A stretch of 16,807 bases of DNA from Pseudomonadota bacterium. GTDB taxonomy: Bacteria > Pseudomonadota > Alphaproteobacteria > Rhizobiales > Xanthobacteraceae. The stretch is from contig JAEWBL010000323.1 of assembly GCA_023391175.1 (NCBI GenBank), forward strand, positions 1 through 16,807, read 5' to 3'. The notes beneath the pieces were generated by a model. The model made no database searches, was not told the DNA's origin, and saw only the letters and a list, made by a program, of their open reading frames with translations. The position numbers were made by a program, and so were the translations under genes. This document shows, piece after piece, positions 6,335-13,463 of this stretch (its first letter is position 1; each line of letters opens with the position of its first letter).

Positions 6335-7174
6335 ATGCTTGCCAGCGCCTCCCTCATGTCTTCCGCCGCCCCGGCCCTCGCGCCGCAGCTCTCGCCCGAG
6401 GATGTGCAGATCGACATTCGCAATGTCGGCAAGGTCTACGGGTCCAAGACCGAAGAACCTGTCATCGCCCTCGATGGCGTGACGCTCCGCATCCGGCGCG
6501 GTGAGTTCATCTCGCTGCTGGGGCCGTCCGGCTGCGGCAAGTCCACCCTGCTCGGCATCATCGCCGGCTTCCAGTCCGCCACCAGCGGGCAACTGCTTCA
6601 GGATGGTCGGCCGATCACCCGGCCCGGTCCCTCGCGCACGGTGGTGTTTCAGGACTACGCCCTGTTCGGCTGGATGACGGTGCAGCAGAACGTGGAGTTC
6701 GGCCTCAAGGCCAAGGGCATGGGCAAGGCGGAGCGGGCCGAGATCGCCCGGTCGCTCATCGCCATGGTTCGCCTGAATGGGTTCGAGGACAAGTTTCCGC
6801 ACCAAATGTCCGGCGGCATGAAGCAACGCGCCGCCATTGCCCGCGCGCTCGCGCCCGATCCCGACATCCTGCTCATGGACGAGCCGTTCGGCGCGCTCGA
6901 TGCGCAGACCCGCGTGCTGCTGCAGGAGGAGATCGCCCGCATCTCGTCGGAGGCCGGCAAGACGGTGATCTTCGTCACCCACGGTATCGACGAGGCGGTG
7001 TTCCTGGCCGACCGCGTGGTGGTGATGAGCCCGCGTCCGGGGCGGGTGCGCGAGGAGGTTCTTGTACCGCTGCCGCGGCCCCGCACGGCCGAGATGCGGT
7101 CCGATCCATGGTTCGTCTCCACGGTCAACGACCTGTGGGAAACGCTCAAGCCGGAATGGCAGAAAGGGGAATAA
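6335..7174 (+). CDS. ABC transporter ATPase, NitT/TauT type
   Basis: The 279-residue nucleotide-binding subunit powering the importer. It has Walker A GPSGCGKST (63-71), Q-loop Gln106 in VFQDYALF, signature MSGGMKQR (158-165), Walker B ILLMDEP (178-184, Asp182/Glu183), D-loop GALDAQTR and switch His216. The ALFGWMTVQQNV segment after the Q-loop is typical of SsuB/TauB/NrtD-type ATPases. The chosen ATG has an AAAGGAA ribosome binding site; the frame is open far upstream, but that stretch overlaps the permease and does not resemble an ATPase. The stop is two bases before the GTG of the binding-protein gene, so translation is probably coupled. Confidence 0.95.
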   Translation: MLASASLMSSAAPALAPQLSPEDVQIDIRNVGKVYGSKTEEPVIALDGVTLRIRRGEFISLLGPSGCGKSTLLGIIAGFQSATSGQLLQDGRPITRPGPSRTVVFQDYALFGWMTVQQNVEFGLKAKGMGKAERAEIARSLIAMVRLNGFEDKFPHQMSGGMKQRAAIARALAPDPDILLMDEPFGALDAQTRVLLQEEIARISSEAGKTVIFVTHGIDEAVFLADRVVVMSPRPGRVREEVLVPLPRPRTAEMRSDPWFVSTVNDLWETLKPEWQKGE

Positions 7175-7176
7175 TC

Positions 7177-8229
7177 GTGACCTCAGGACTTTCGCGCCGC
7201 CGTTTCGGCCAGCTGGCCGCCGGTTTCGCCGCCTCCCTTCCTTTGGCAGCCCCCTCGATCCTGCGCGCGCAGGAAGGGGACGTGGTGCGCATGTGCTGGT
7301 TCAACACGACCACCGTGTCGGCCCAGATCGCCCATGTGCTGATGCGCACGGACATCCCCGCGCGCAACGGGCTGAAGATGGAGATGATCCAGCTCGCGGC
7401 TTCGCCCGCCATCACCGAGGCGCTGGTGTCCGGCGCGGGTGACGTGGGCACGCTCTCCGATTTCGCCGCCGTCACCACCATGGCCATCGGCGCGCCGGTG
7501 ACGACCGTGTCCTCGCAGGCCCGCTTCCGCTCGGCAGTGCTGGCGACGAAAAAGTCCGGCATCACCAAGATGGCGGACCTGAAGGGCAAGCAGGTCTACG
7601 GCACCTTCGGCATCACGGCCTTCCAGAATGCGCAGGATGCCGTGCTGAAGGCCGGCCTCGTGCCCGGCAAGGACATGACCTTCGTGAACGTCGGCCCGGC
7701 GGAACTCGCCGATGCCGTGGGCGCCCAGCGCATCGACGCGTTCTTCACCTATGACCCCTTCGTGAGCTTCTTCGAGAGCACGGGAAATGCGGTTGTCGTC
7801 TCGGAAAACCTGAGCCCGGTCATCGTGCTCGCCGCCAACAACCGCTTCCTCCAGAAGCCGGATGTGCTGCGCCGTCTGCTGCTCGCCAATGCGCAGGCGC
7901 TATTCTTCGCCGCGCAGAACAATGACCTCGCCAACAGCTGGTTCCGCTCGCTGGAGCCGGCCAAGAACATTCCGGAACCCGTGCTCCAGAAGGCGTCGAG
8001 CTACGATCCAGCGTGGAGCGCGAAGACCTTCGCCGACATCAAGGTCGCGCTGTCCCCGGCCCAGATCGCGCAGATGGAGACGCTGGCCAAGTGGGGCGTG
8101 GAAGCCAAGCTTCTGCCGCGCCTGCCTGACGTGCCGAAGTTCATCAATACGGCCATCGCCGGCGAGGTGGACAAGGAGATCGCCACCGGCAGCTTCGACG
8201 TGAAGAGCGTGAAGATTCTTCGCGCCTGA
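7177..8229 (+). CDS. Tat-exported ABC substrate-binding protein, NMT1/NitT type
   Basis: The 350-residue periplasmic receptor of the operon's importer. The N-terminus has a twin-arginine signal: SRRRF at residues 6-10, then a mildly hydrophobic stretch to about residue 26, with probable cleavage near LRA-QE (31/32). The mature part is an NMT1/NitT/TauA-like two-lobed binding protein: ALVSGAGDVGTLSDFAAVTT near the first lobe and DLKGKQVYGTFGITA with DAVGAQRIDAFFTYDP at the hinge and second lobe. The start is a GTG with an AAAGGGGA ribosome binding site; an upstream GTG/ATG choice would bury the Tat motif. Tat use implies folding, perhaps with bound ligand or cofactor, before export. The ligand is unknown; association with a nitrilase makes a nitrile or its precursor a guess only. 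Confidence 0.9.
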   Translation: MTSGLSRRRFGQLAAGFAASLPLAAPSILRAQEGDVVRMCWFNTTTVSAQIAHVLMRTDIPARNGLKMEMIQLAASPAITEALVSGAGDVGTLSDFAAVTTMAIGAPVTTVSSQARFRSAVLATKKSGITKMADLKGKQVYGTFGITAFQNAQDAVLKAGLVPGKDMTFVNVGPAELADAVGAQRIDAFFTYDPFVSFFESTGNAVVVSENLSPVIVLAANNRFLQKPDVLRRLLLANAQALFFAAQNNDLANSWFRSLEPAKNIPEPVLQKASSYDPAWSAKTFADIKVALSPAQIAQMETLAKWGVEAKLLPRLPDVPKFINTAIAGEVDKEIATGSFDVKSVKILRA

Positions 8230-8284
8230 TGTCGCCCCCGTCACCACGGAGACGACGGCCCCGCCTCGGGCGCGGGCTGTCTTC

Positions 8285-8316
8285 CGCCGGCCGGTGAGAG
8301 TGCTCGCCGCCGGCCG
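8285..8316 (+). repeat. Nine-base direct repeat able to form a hairpin between genes
   Basis: CGCCGGCCG occurs at 8285-8293 and again, exactly, at 8308-8316. Because the unit is largely self-complementary, CGGCCGG (8288-8294) can pair with CCGGCCG (8310-8316). It sits in the only sizeable gap (97 bases) of the operon, between binding-protein and flavin-reductase genes, and ends just before the next ribosome binding site. It could protect or attenuate the transcript. Confidence 0.35.
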
Positions 8317-8326
8317 CAGGGACATC

Positions 8327-9013
8327 ATGACCCATACCCAGACACAGGACGTGGCGCCCCCGGATGGCCCCGCCATGCGCCATTTCGATTTCAGCACGCT
8401 CTCCGCCGAGATGCGCTATCGGCTTTTGGCCTCCGCGGTTCTCCCGCGGCCCATCGCATGGGTTGTCACCATGAGCGCGGATGGGGTGGTGAACGCCGCG
8501 CCCTACTCCTTCTTCAACGTCTTCGGCGCGGATCGCCCCATCGTGGCGCTGGGCATTCTGGCGCGGCCGGAGCGGGAGAAGGACACCGCCGCCAACATCC
8601 GCGCCACCGGCGAATTTGTCGTCAATCTCGTGCCCCACGCCCTCGTCGAGGCCATGAACGTGACCTGCGTGGATGCCCCGCCCGAGGTGGATGAGATCGC
8701 GCTGGCGGGGCTTCGATCCGTGCCCAGCATTGGTGTGCGTCCCCCCCGCATCGCGGAATCCCCCGTCGCTCTCGAATGCCGGATGACCCATATGCTGGAC
8801 ACCGGCCCGGGCCAGCTTCTGGTCGTTGGCGAGGTGTTGCACGCCCATTATGCCGCCCATGTGCTGACCGGCGATCCCGCCCGTCCGCGGGTGGATGGTG
8901 TCGCCCTCGATCTCGTCGCCCGGATGCACGGCCCGACGGCCTACACGCGCACGCGCGACCTCTTCGACCTCGACCGCCCGCTATGGAACGGCGCAGCACA
9001 CAACAAGGAATGA
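8327..9013 (+). CDS. Flavin-reductase-like FMN-binding split-barrel protein
   Basis: A 228-residue cytoplasmic flavoprotein of the flavin reductase-like family (FMN-binding split barrel). Family hallmarks are LPRPIAWVVTMSADGVVNAAP (about residues 39-59), SFFNVFG, then the phosphate-binding KDTAANIRATGEFVVN, and a later conserved LxVGEVxxxH segment. Members either supply reduced FMN to a monooxygenase or are stand-alone oxidoreductases. No monooxygenase is encoded in this window, so its partner may lie elsewhere or it may act directly. The ATG at 8327 follows CAGGGA; a GTG at 8294 is in frame but lacks a ribosome binding site and overlaps a repeat. Its TGA overlaps a possible ATG of the nitrilase gene, so the two are tightly coupled and likely act in one pathway. 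Confidence 0.85.
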   Translation: MTHTQTQDVAPPDGPAMRHFDFSTLSAEMRYRLLASAVLPRPIAWVVTMSADGVVNAAPYSFFNVFGADRPIVALGILARPEREKDTAANIRATGEFVVNLVPHALVEAMNVTCVDAPPEVDEIALAGLRSVPSIGVRPPRIAESPVALECRMTHMLDTGPGQLLVVGEVLHAHYAAHVLTGDPARPRVDGVALDLVARMHGPTAYTRTRDLFDLDRPLWNGAAHNKE

Positions 9014-9018
9014 GCGAG

Positions 9019-9951
9019 ATGCCCAGGATCAAGGTGGCCGCTGTCCAGGCCGCAACCATCCCCTTCGACGGCCCTGCAGCGACCCAGCGCACCATCGCCC
9101 TCATCGCCGATGCAGCCGCCACGGGAGCGAAGATTGCGGTGTTCCCAGAGGCCTTCATCGGCGGCTATCCCAAGGGGCTGGATTTCGGCTGCAGCGTCGG
9201 CCGGCGGACAGCCGAGGGACGGACCGATTTCGTCCGCTACGTGCGCGGTGCGATTACGGTGCCCGGGCCGGAAGTGGACCAGCTCGCCGCCGCCTGCGCG
9301 GAGCATGACATCCATGTGGTGGTCGGCGTCATCGAGCGGGACGGTGGGACGCTCCATTGCACCGTGCTCTATCTCGGCCCGGACGGCCTCCTCGGCAAGC
9401 ATCGCAAGGTGATGCCCACCGGCTCCGAGCGCCTGGTGTGGGGGTTTGGCGACGGCTCCACCCTGACCGTAGTCGACACGCCCTACGGCAAGCTCGGCGG
9501 CGCCATCTGCTGGGAGCACTACATGCCCCTGCTGCGCGCCGCCTATTACGGCAAGGGCGTCGAAATCTGGACCGCGCCTACCGCCGATGACCGGGAGACC
9601 TGGATCTCCACGATGCGCCATGTGGCCATGGAGGGCCGCTGCTTCGTCATCAGCGCCTGCCAGGTGATGCGTCGCTGCGATTTTCCGGAGGACTACGCCA
9701 GCCGCATCCAGGCCAGCCCCGACGCCTTCATGATGCACGGCCGTTCGGTGATCGTCGGTCCGCTGGGGGAAATTCTCGCTGGGCCCGTGCTGGACGAGGA
9801 GACCATTCTCACCGCCGAGATCGACCTCGACGACATCATCGGCGCCAAGCTCGATTTCGACCCCATCGGCCACTATGCGCGGCCCGACCTGTTCAGCCTC
9901 AGCGTCGATGAAGCGCCGCAACTCCCAGTTATTTCCCGCGCCGAAGGCTAG
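9019..9951 (+). CDS. Nitrilase
   Basis: A 310-residue cytoplasmic C-N hydrolase that by family converts a nitrile to the carboxylic acid and ammonia. The catalytic set is visible: Glu44 (VFPEAFIGGYPKG), Lys130 (GKHRKVMPT) and nucleophile Cys164 in GGAICWEHYMPLLR. The CWEHYMP form and the SERLVWGFGDGS segment mark true nitrilases rather than amidases or carbamoylases of the same superfamily; cyanide hydratase or dihydratase activity is a less likely alternative. The ATG at 9019 has AAGGAA eight bases upstream; an in-frame ATG at 9010 overlaps the preceding stop as ATGA but has no spaced ribosome binding site, adding only three residues. The length is at the short end for bacterial nitrilases (about 310-370), lacking a long C-terminal tail. 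As last gene of the operon it probably processes the imported compound or a product derived from it. Confidence 0.93.
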   Translation: MPRIKVAAVQAATIPFDGPAATQRTIALIADAAATGAKIAVFPEAFIGGYPKGLDFGCSVGRRTAEGRTDFVRYVRGAITVPGPEVDQLAAACAEHDIHVVVGVIERDGGTLHCTVLYLGPDGLLGKHRKVMPTGSERLVWGFGDGSTLTVVDTPYGKLGGAICWEHYMPLLRAAYYGKGVEIWTAPTADDRETWISTMRHVAMEGRCFVISACQVMRRCDFPEDYASRIQASPDAFMMHGRSVIVGPLGEILAGPVLDEETILTAEIDLDDIIGAKLDFDPIGHYARPDLFSLSVDEAPQLPVISRAEG

Positions 9952-9979
9952 GGTTCGACCGGGCTTTCAGAATTGCAGA

Positions 9980-10011
9980 GCGTCCTCATCCGCCAACGCG
10001 GACGGGGATGC
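9980..10011 (+). terminator. Hairpin ending the nitrilase operon
   Basis: A 14-position stem (9980-9993 with 9998-10011) contains two G-U pairs and one A-C mismatch around a CAAC tetraloop, starting 29 bases after the nitrilase stop. The following GTCTGCATT is only mildly T-rich. It is the best candidate for the operon's terminator. Confidence 0.5.
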
Positions 10012-10287
10012 GTCTGCATTGCGGAGGAACTCGCAACGACATCCCGCCGATGAAAACAACCATCGAGACGCGGATAATGTATTAGAATATCGAGCCGAAT
10101 AGCATTTATTTGCCCTTCAAGAGGCTCGCCTGGGAATTGCCCAACAGAGGCATTCATCGTCCCGGTGGATTTGAAATTTATCAGAACAGTCACTGCCCAA
10201 TTTTTCTCGATCCGCCTGATGCCATTCGCCAGCCTTCACAGTACCCTGATCGCTTCCATAAGCGCAAAGGGCATCCGGCGAGGGCGA
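10012..10287 (+). other. Lower-GC intergenic region before the Crp/Fnr-type gene
   Basis: No gene is seen here. The stretch about 10065-10115 is clearly richer in A and T than its surroundings, as expected for a promoter region, but I find no confident -35/-10 pair. A Crp/Fnr-type box lies at 10171-10184. Confidence 0.4.
10171..10184 (+). promoter_or_regulatory. FNR/FixK-like box upstream of the Crp/Fnr-family gene
   Basis: TTGAA-ATTT-ATCAG matches eight of ten defined positions of the TTGAT-N4-ATCAA box bound by FNR/FixK/DNR-type regulators. It is about 104 bases before the start of a Crp/Fnr-family gene, so self-control or control by a relative is plausible. It argues against the longer possible start at 10165, which would place it inside the gene. 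Confidence 0.4.
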
Positions 10288-11037
10288 ATGGCGAAAGATG
10301 ACGTCAAGGGAGACGCTCTCGACGCGCCCATTCTGCTCGCGGAATGGGAAATGCCTCTGCAGCGTGAGGCGAGCCTGATCGAGCGGCTCTCGGAGGTCGA
10401 TCAGGCCATCGTTCGGATGCATGGGCGGGAGATGCGCCTTTCAGCCGGCGAGCCGCTCTTCCGTCAGGGCGAGCACCACGACGGCATCGTGGTCATTGAA
10501 GACGGACAGATCCGCAGCTTCTACGTGGCACCCTCGGGCCGGGAAATCACGCTGGCCTATTGGTCCAAGGGCCATTTCGTCGGCGGGCCGGACGTGTTCG
10601 GCGGCGGCACCCACATGTGGGCGGCGACGGCGGTTCGGCCGAGCCGGCTGGTGTTCCTGCCGGGCGCAGGCCTGCGGCAGCTGGCGCGACAGGTGCCGGA
10701 CCTCGCCATCGGCATCATCGATGCGCTCGTATTCAAGGCCCGCTGCTATTCCGCCTTTGCGCAGATGCTCGGCACGCGCTCCGTGGCGCAACGGCTTGTG
10801 CAGCTGCTCCAGCACCTGGCTCAGACCTATGGCGTGAAGGATGAGCGCGGTATCCTCATCGCCGCCGCCTTTACCCACGCAGATCTTGCTGCGCTCATCG
10901 GCGCCACACGGCAGTGGGTGACGGTGCAACTCGGCCGGATGCAGCAGGACGGCATCCTCACCAACCGGCGCGGCCTGATGGTCATATTGAAGCCCGAGGC
11001 CCTGGCTTCCGAGCTGGAGCCGGCCGACCGCAACTGA
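10288..11037 (+). CDS. Crp/Fnr-family transcriptional regulator
   Basis: A 249-residue regulator. Residues about 30-135 form a cyclic-nucleotide-binding-like beta-barrel (LFRQGEHHDGIVVIEDGQIR, then GREITLAYWSKGHFVGGPDVFGGG). A dimerisation helix follows at about 140-182, then a winged helix at about 190-236 with AFTHADLAALIGATRQWVTVQLGRM as turn and recognition helix. There is only one Cys (153), so no FNR-type iron-sulfur cluster, and the usual cAMP phosphate-binding Arg-Ser motif is not evident; the effector is unknown. The ATG at 10288 has a close GAGGG ribosome binding site. In-frame starts at 10165 and 10219 would add residues that do not resemble the family. It stands alone between two nitrogen-compound transport operons and may control either one, but no site for it is proven. 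Confidence 0.88.
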   Translation: MAKDDVKGDALDAPILLAEWEMPLQREASLIERLSEVDQAIVRMHGREMRLSAGEPLFRQGEHHDGIVVIEDGQIRSFYVAPSGREITLAYWSKGHFVGGPDVFGGGTHMWAATAVRPSRLVFLPGAGLRQLARQVPDLAIGIIDALVFKARCYSAFAQMLGTRSVAQRLVQLLQHLAQTYGVKDERGILIAAAFTHADLAALIGATRQWVTVQLGRMQQDGILTNRRGLMVILKPEALASELEPADRN

Positions 11038-11043
11038 CAATCT

Positions 11044-11075
11044 GCGGACCGGGCAAAGGCCGCCGGTCTCTCCGC
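11044..11075 (+). terminator. Imperfect hairpin after the Crp/Fnr-type gene
   Basis: GCGG-ACCGG (11044-11052) pairs with CCGGT (11063-11067) and CCGC (11072-11075), leaving a 4-base bulge and a 10-base loop. It starts 6 bases after the stop codon. No T-run follows directly, so it is a weak terminator candidate. Confidence 0.3.
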
Positions 11076-11084
11076 CTCAAGCAA

Positions 11085-11128
11085 CGAATTTATTTTATAT
11101 TTAAATTATCGATTTGATATTTTTTGAG
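11085..11128. promoter_or_regulatory. AT-rich block upstream of the sigma-54 promoter
   Basis: A sharply AT-rich stretch in otherwise GC-rich DNA. It contains the palindrome ATTTAAAT (11099-11106) and, on the minus strand, TATCAA-ATCG-ATA (11119-11107), one base off the IHF consensus core. IHF commonly bends DNA between an enhancer site and a sigma-54 promoter, and this block lies about 125-165 bases upstream of the -24 element. Confidence 0.3.
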
Positions 11129-11250
11129 CGGCCTGACTAAGGTCCGCCCTGGCTCCGGCCGCGAAACTGAGCGAAGGCCGTTCAAAAGCAATTCCTTTGC
11201 AACGGAAAAACCGCTCGATTTTCCAAAGAGATAACTGCGCATTCCGCAAG

Positions 11251-11266
11251 TGGCATCCCCCTTGCT
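11251..11266 (+). promoter_or_regulatory. Sigma-54 (RpoN) promoter of the M20/ABC operon
   Basis: TGGCAT-CCCCC-TTGCT has the invariant GG (11252-11253) and GC (11264-11265) exactly 10 bases apart and matches the TGGCAC-N5-TTGCT consensus at all but one defined base. Transcription would start near 11277, giving a leader of about 16 bases that still contains the GAGG ribosome binding site (11284-11287) before the ATG at 11293. This geometry makes a chance match unlikely. An NtrC-like activator would be required and none is encoded in this window. Confidence 0.8.
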
Positions 11267-11292
11267 GAGGTCAAACCATATTCGAGGATGCC

Positions 11293-12597
11293 ATGACCGT
11301 CGCACTCACTCCCCAACCCGCCGCGATCTCCCAGCGTGACGCGGTCTTGTCCTTCATCACCGAGCAGACGTGGCTCGATCTCGCCTGCGAATTGATCCCG
11401 GCCGGCCAGCCGGAGGCGGAGAATCCGCTGGACCCGGACCTGCCGGGCGGGAGGGAGGAGGGCATCGCTCTGCTGCTCGCCGACAAGCTGGCGGCGCTCG
11501 GCTTCACGGTGGAGCTGAAGGCGCGCACGCCGCACCGGCTCAATGTCATCGGCGCGCTGGCCGGGGCCGAGGAGGGGCCGTCCCTCATCCTCAATGACCA
11601 CCTCGACACCTACCCTGCCGGCGACTGGGCGGCCTGGACCATGACCGGCGGTCATCCCTTCCGGCCGACCCGACACGGCGATCTGCTCTATGCGCGCGGC
11701 ACGTCGGACACCCGCGGCAACCTCGCCTGCACGCTGCTCGCGGTGGAGGCAATCCGCGCGGCGGGCGTGCGCCTCAAGGGCACGCTGAAGTGCGTTTACA
11801 CGGCGGACGAGGAGAAGAACGGGCCGGACGGCTCCATCTTCCTGCTCGACGAATGCGGGCTTGAGGCCGACTACACCATCGTCTGCGAGCCCACAGCCTG
11901 GACAACGCCGGATGGCAGCTGGGGCATGGGCATCGCCATCGCCAATTGCGGCAACTTCCTCGTGGAGGTGGAGACCTCCGGTATCAAGACCCATCTCTGG
12001 CGGCCCGATACGGGCATCAATGCCATCACCAAGATGATGGAGCTGCTGCCTCAACTCGAAAAGATGAGCTTCGCCCATACCCCCGCCCCGCACGCGGGTG
12101 GAACGCCGCCCACGGTCACGGTGCTGCGCATCGCCGGAGGCGTGCCGCGCGAGATGCAATTCACGCCGGACAGCTGCAAGGCGGTGCTGGGGGTGGTGGG
12201 CATCCTCCCCGGCATGACGCGGGAAAGCGTGATGGCGGACATCAACGCCGTGATCGCCACCGCGCTCGCCACCGATCCGACCCTGAAGGCCGAGGCCCGG
12301 CCGTTCCCCGGCGCCCTGTTCGTGGATGGCACGGGCGAGCAGGAGGCGGATGCCGAGCCCGTCCGCACCCTGCGTAAGGCCTATGGCGAGGTGCTGTCGG
12401 GCGAGCCGAAGCTCTATCGCAAGAACGCCTTCAACGACACGATTCGCTTCTCCGAGCGCGGCTTCAAGGCCATCACCTTCGGCCCCGGCGAAGACGGTTG
12501 GGCGCCGGTGAACGAGTGCATCCACATCGGCAAGGCGGTGGCGGCAACGCGCATCCTTGCGCTCGCCGTGATGGACTTGCTGGGAGTGGAGGAATGA
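11293..12597 (+). CDS. M20-family metallohydrolase (ArgE/DapE-like)
   Basis: A 434-residue cytoplasmic zinc hydrolase that by family cleaves an amide, N-acyl, N-formyl or peptide bond. The metal site is complete: His103 and catalytic Asp105 in NDHLDTYP, bridging Asp139 in GTSDTRGN, catalytic base Glu173 and Glu174 in TADEEKNG, Glu199 in VCEPT, and His411 in ECIHIGKA. The dimerisation domain spans about 215-325, with His234. The ATG follows GAGG by five bases. Its last four bases overlap the ATG of the permease gene (ATGA), so hydrolase and importer are coupled. Members next to importers include N-acyl amino acid hydrolases and formylaminopyrimidine deformylase (YlmB) of thiamin salvage; which applies here is open. 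The sigma-54 promoter argues for a nitrogen-scavenging role over cell-wall or arginine biosynthesis. Confidence 0.9.
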   Translation: MTVALTPQPAAISQRDAVLSFITEQTWLDLACELIPAGQPEAENPLDPDLPGGREEGIALLLADKLAALGFTVELKARTPHRLNVIGALAGAEEGPSLILNDHLDTYPAGDWAAWTMTGGHPFRPTRHGDLLYARGTSDTRGNLACTLLAVEAIRAAGVRLKGTLKCVYTADEEKNGPDGSIFLLDECGLEADYTIVCEPTAWTTPDGSWGMGIAIANCGNFLVEVETSGIKTHLWRPDTGINAITKMMELLPQLEKMSFAHTPAPHAGGTPPTVTVLRIAGGVPREMQFTPDSCKAVLGVVGILPGMTRESVMADINAVIATALATDPTLKAEARPFPGALFVDGTGEQEADAEPVRTLRKAYGEVLSGEPKLYRKNAFNDTIRFSERGFKAITFGPGEDGWAPVNECIHIGKAVAATRILALAVMDLLGVEE

Positions 12598-13436
12598 GCG
12601 CCGTGGAGACCGCTCCCGAGCGCGCCTCAAGCCCGGCCCGGCCAAGGCTGCTGCCGGGCCGGCTGCGGGCGGCTCTCCCCCGCACACGGCTCCTGACTGC
12701 GCTGACTGCCGCCACGCTCTTCGCCTTGTGGTGGCTCGCGGCCCACTATGCATGGGTGAACCCGCTGTTCCTGCCGTCGCCGAAGGCGGTGTGGGAGGCC
12801 TTCGTGCGCACCGCGACCGTAGGCTACCAGGGCAGCCTGCTGCACGAGCATCTGATCGCCAGCCTCTACCGGGTGCTGGCTGGCTACAGCCTCGCGTGCC
12901 TCGTGGGCATTCCGCTCGGCATCGTCATGGGTCTCAGCCGTGACGTGAAGGCGGTGTTCGATCCGGTGATCGAATTCTACCGGCCCCTGCCGCCGCTGGC
13001 GCTCTATACCCTTATCGTGATGTGGCTGGGCATCGGCGACGCGTCCAAGATCGCCATCCTGTTCCTCGCCGCCTTGCCGCCGCTGACCATCAGCTCCATG
13101 CAGGCGGCGGCGAGTGTCGATCCGCGCTACGTGAAGGCGGCGAAAAGCCTGGGCGCCAACTCCCGCCAGCTCTTTCGGCACGTCTTCCTGCCCGCCTGCC
13201 TGCCCGGCATCTGCACGGGCATGCGCATTTCACTGGGCTTCACCTACACGGTGCTGGTTGCCGCCGAGATCGTCGCCGCCACCGCCGGCCTCGGCTGGAT
13301 GATCTGGGACGCGAGCAAGTTCCTGCTCGGCGACATCGTGATCATGGGCCTGTTCGTCCTCGCTTTCACCGGCATGGCGCTCGACTTCCTCATCCGCCTT
13401 GCCGAGCGCGCCCTGACCCCCTGGCGCTTCCGCTGA
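12594..13436 (+). CDS. ABC transporter permease, TauC/SsuC type
   Basis: A 280-residue inner-membrane permease. It has a hydrophobic segment at about 34-50, then the family motif NPLFLPSPKAVWEAF (56-70), about five further membrane helices, and the EAA loop KAAKSLGANSRQLFRHVFLP (181-200) for ATPase contact. The start ATG overlaps the previous stop and has a strong GGAGTGGAGG ribosome binding site. Alternative upstream starts fall inside the hydrolase gene. With the two genes that follow it makes a complete importer; the TauA-like receptor suggests a small zwitterion or sulfonate-like ligand, not proven. Confidence 0.93.
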   Translation: MSAVETAPERASSPARPRLLPGRLRAALPRTRLLTALTAATLFALWWLAAHYAWVNPLFLPSPKAVWEAFVRTATVGYQGSLLHEHLIASLYRVLAGYSLACLVGIPLGIVMGLSRDVKAVFDPVIEFYRPLPPLALYTLIVMWLGIGDASKIAILFLAALPPLTISSMQAAASVDPRYVKAAKSLGANSRQLFRHVFLPACLPGICTGMRISLGFTYTVLVAAEIVAATAGLGWMIWDASKFLLGDIVIMGLFVLAFTGMALDFLIRLAERALTPWRFR

Positions 13437-13463
13437 TCCCCCTTTCGCCGACTGGAGACTGAG

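Noticed and set aside
10165..10287. Longer starts (10165 or 10219) for the Crp/Fnr-family regulator
   Set aside because: Neither has a ribosome binding site, the added residues do not match the family, and 10165 would place the FNR-like box inside the gene.
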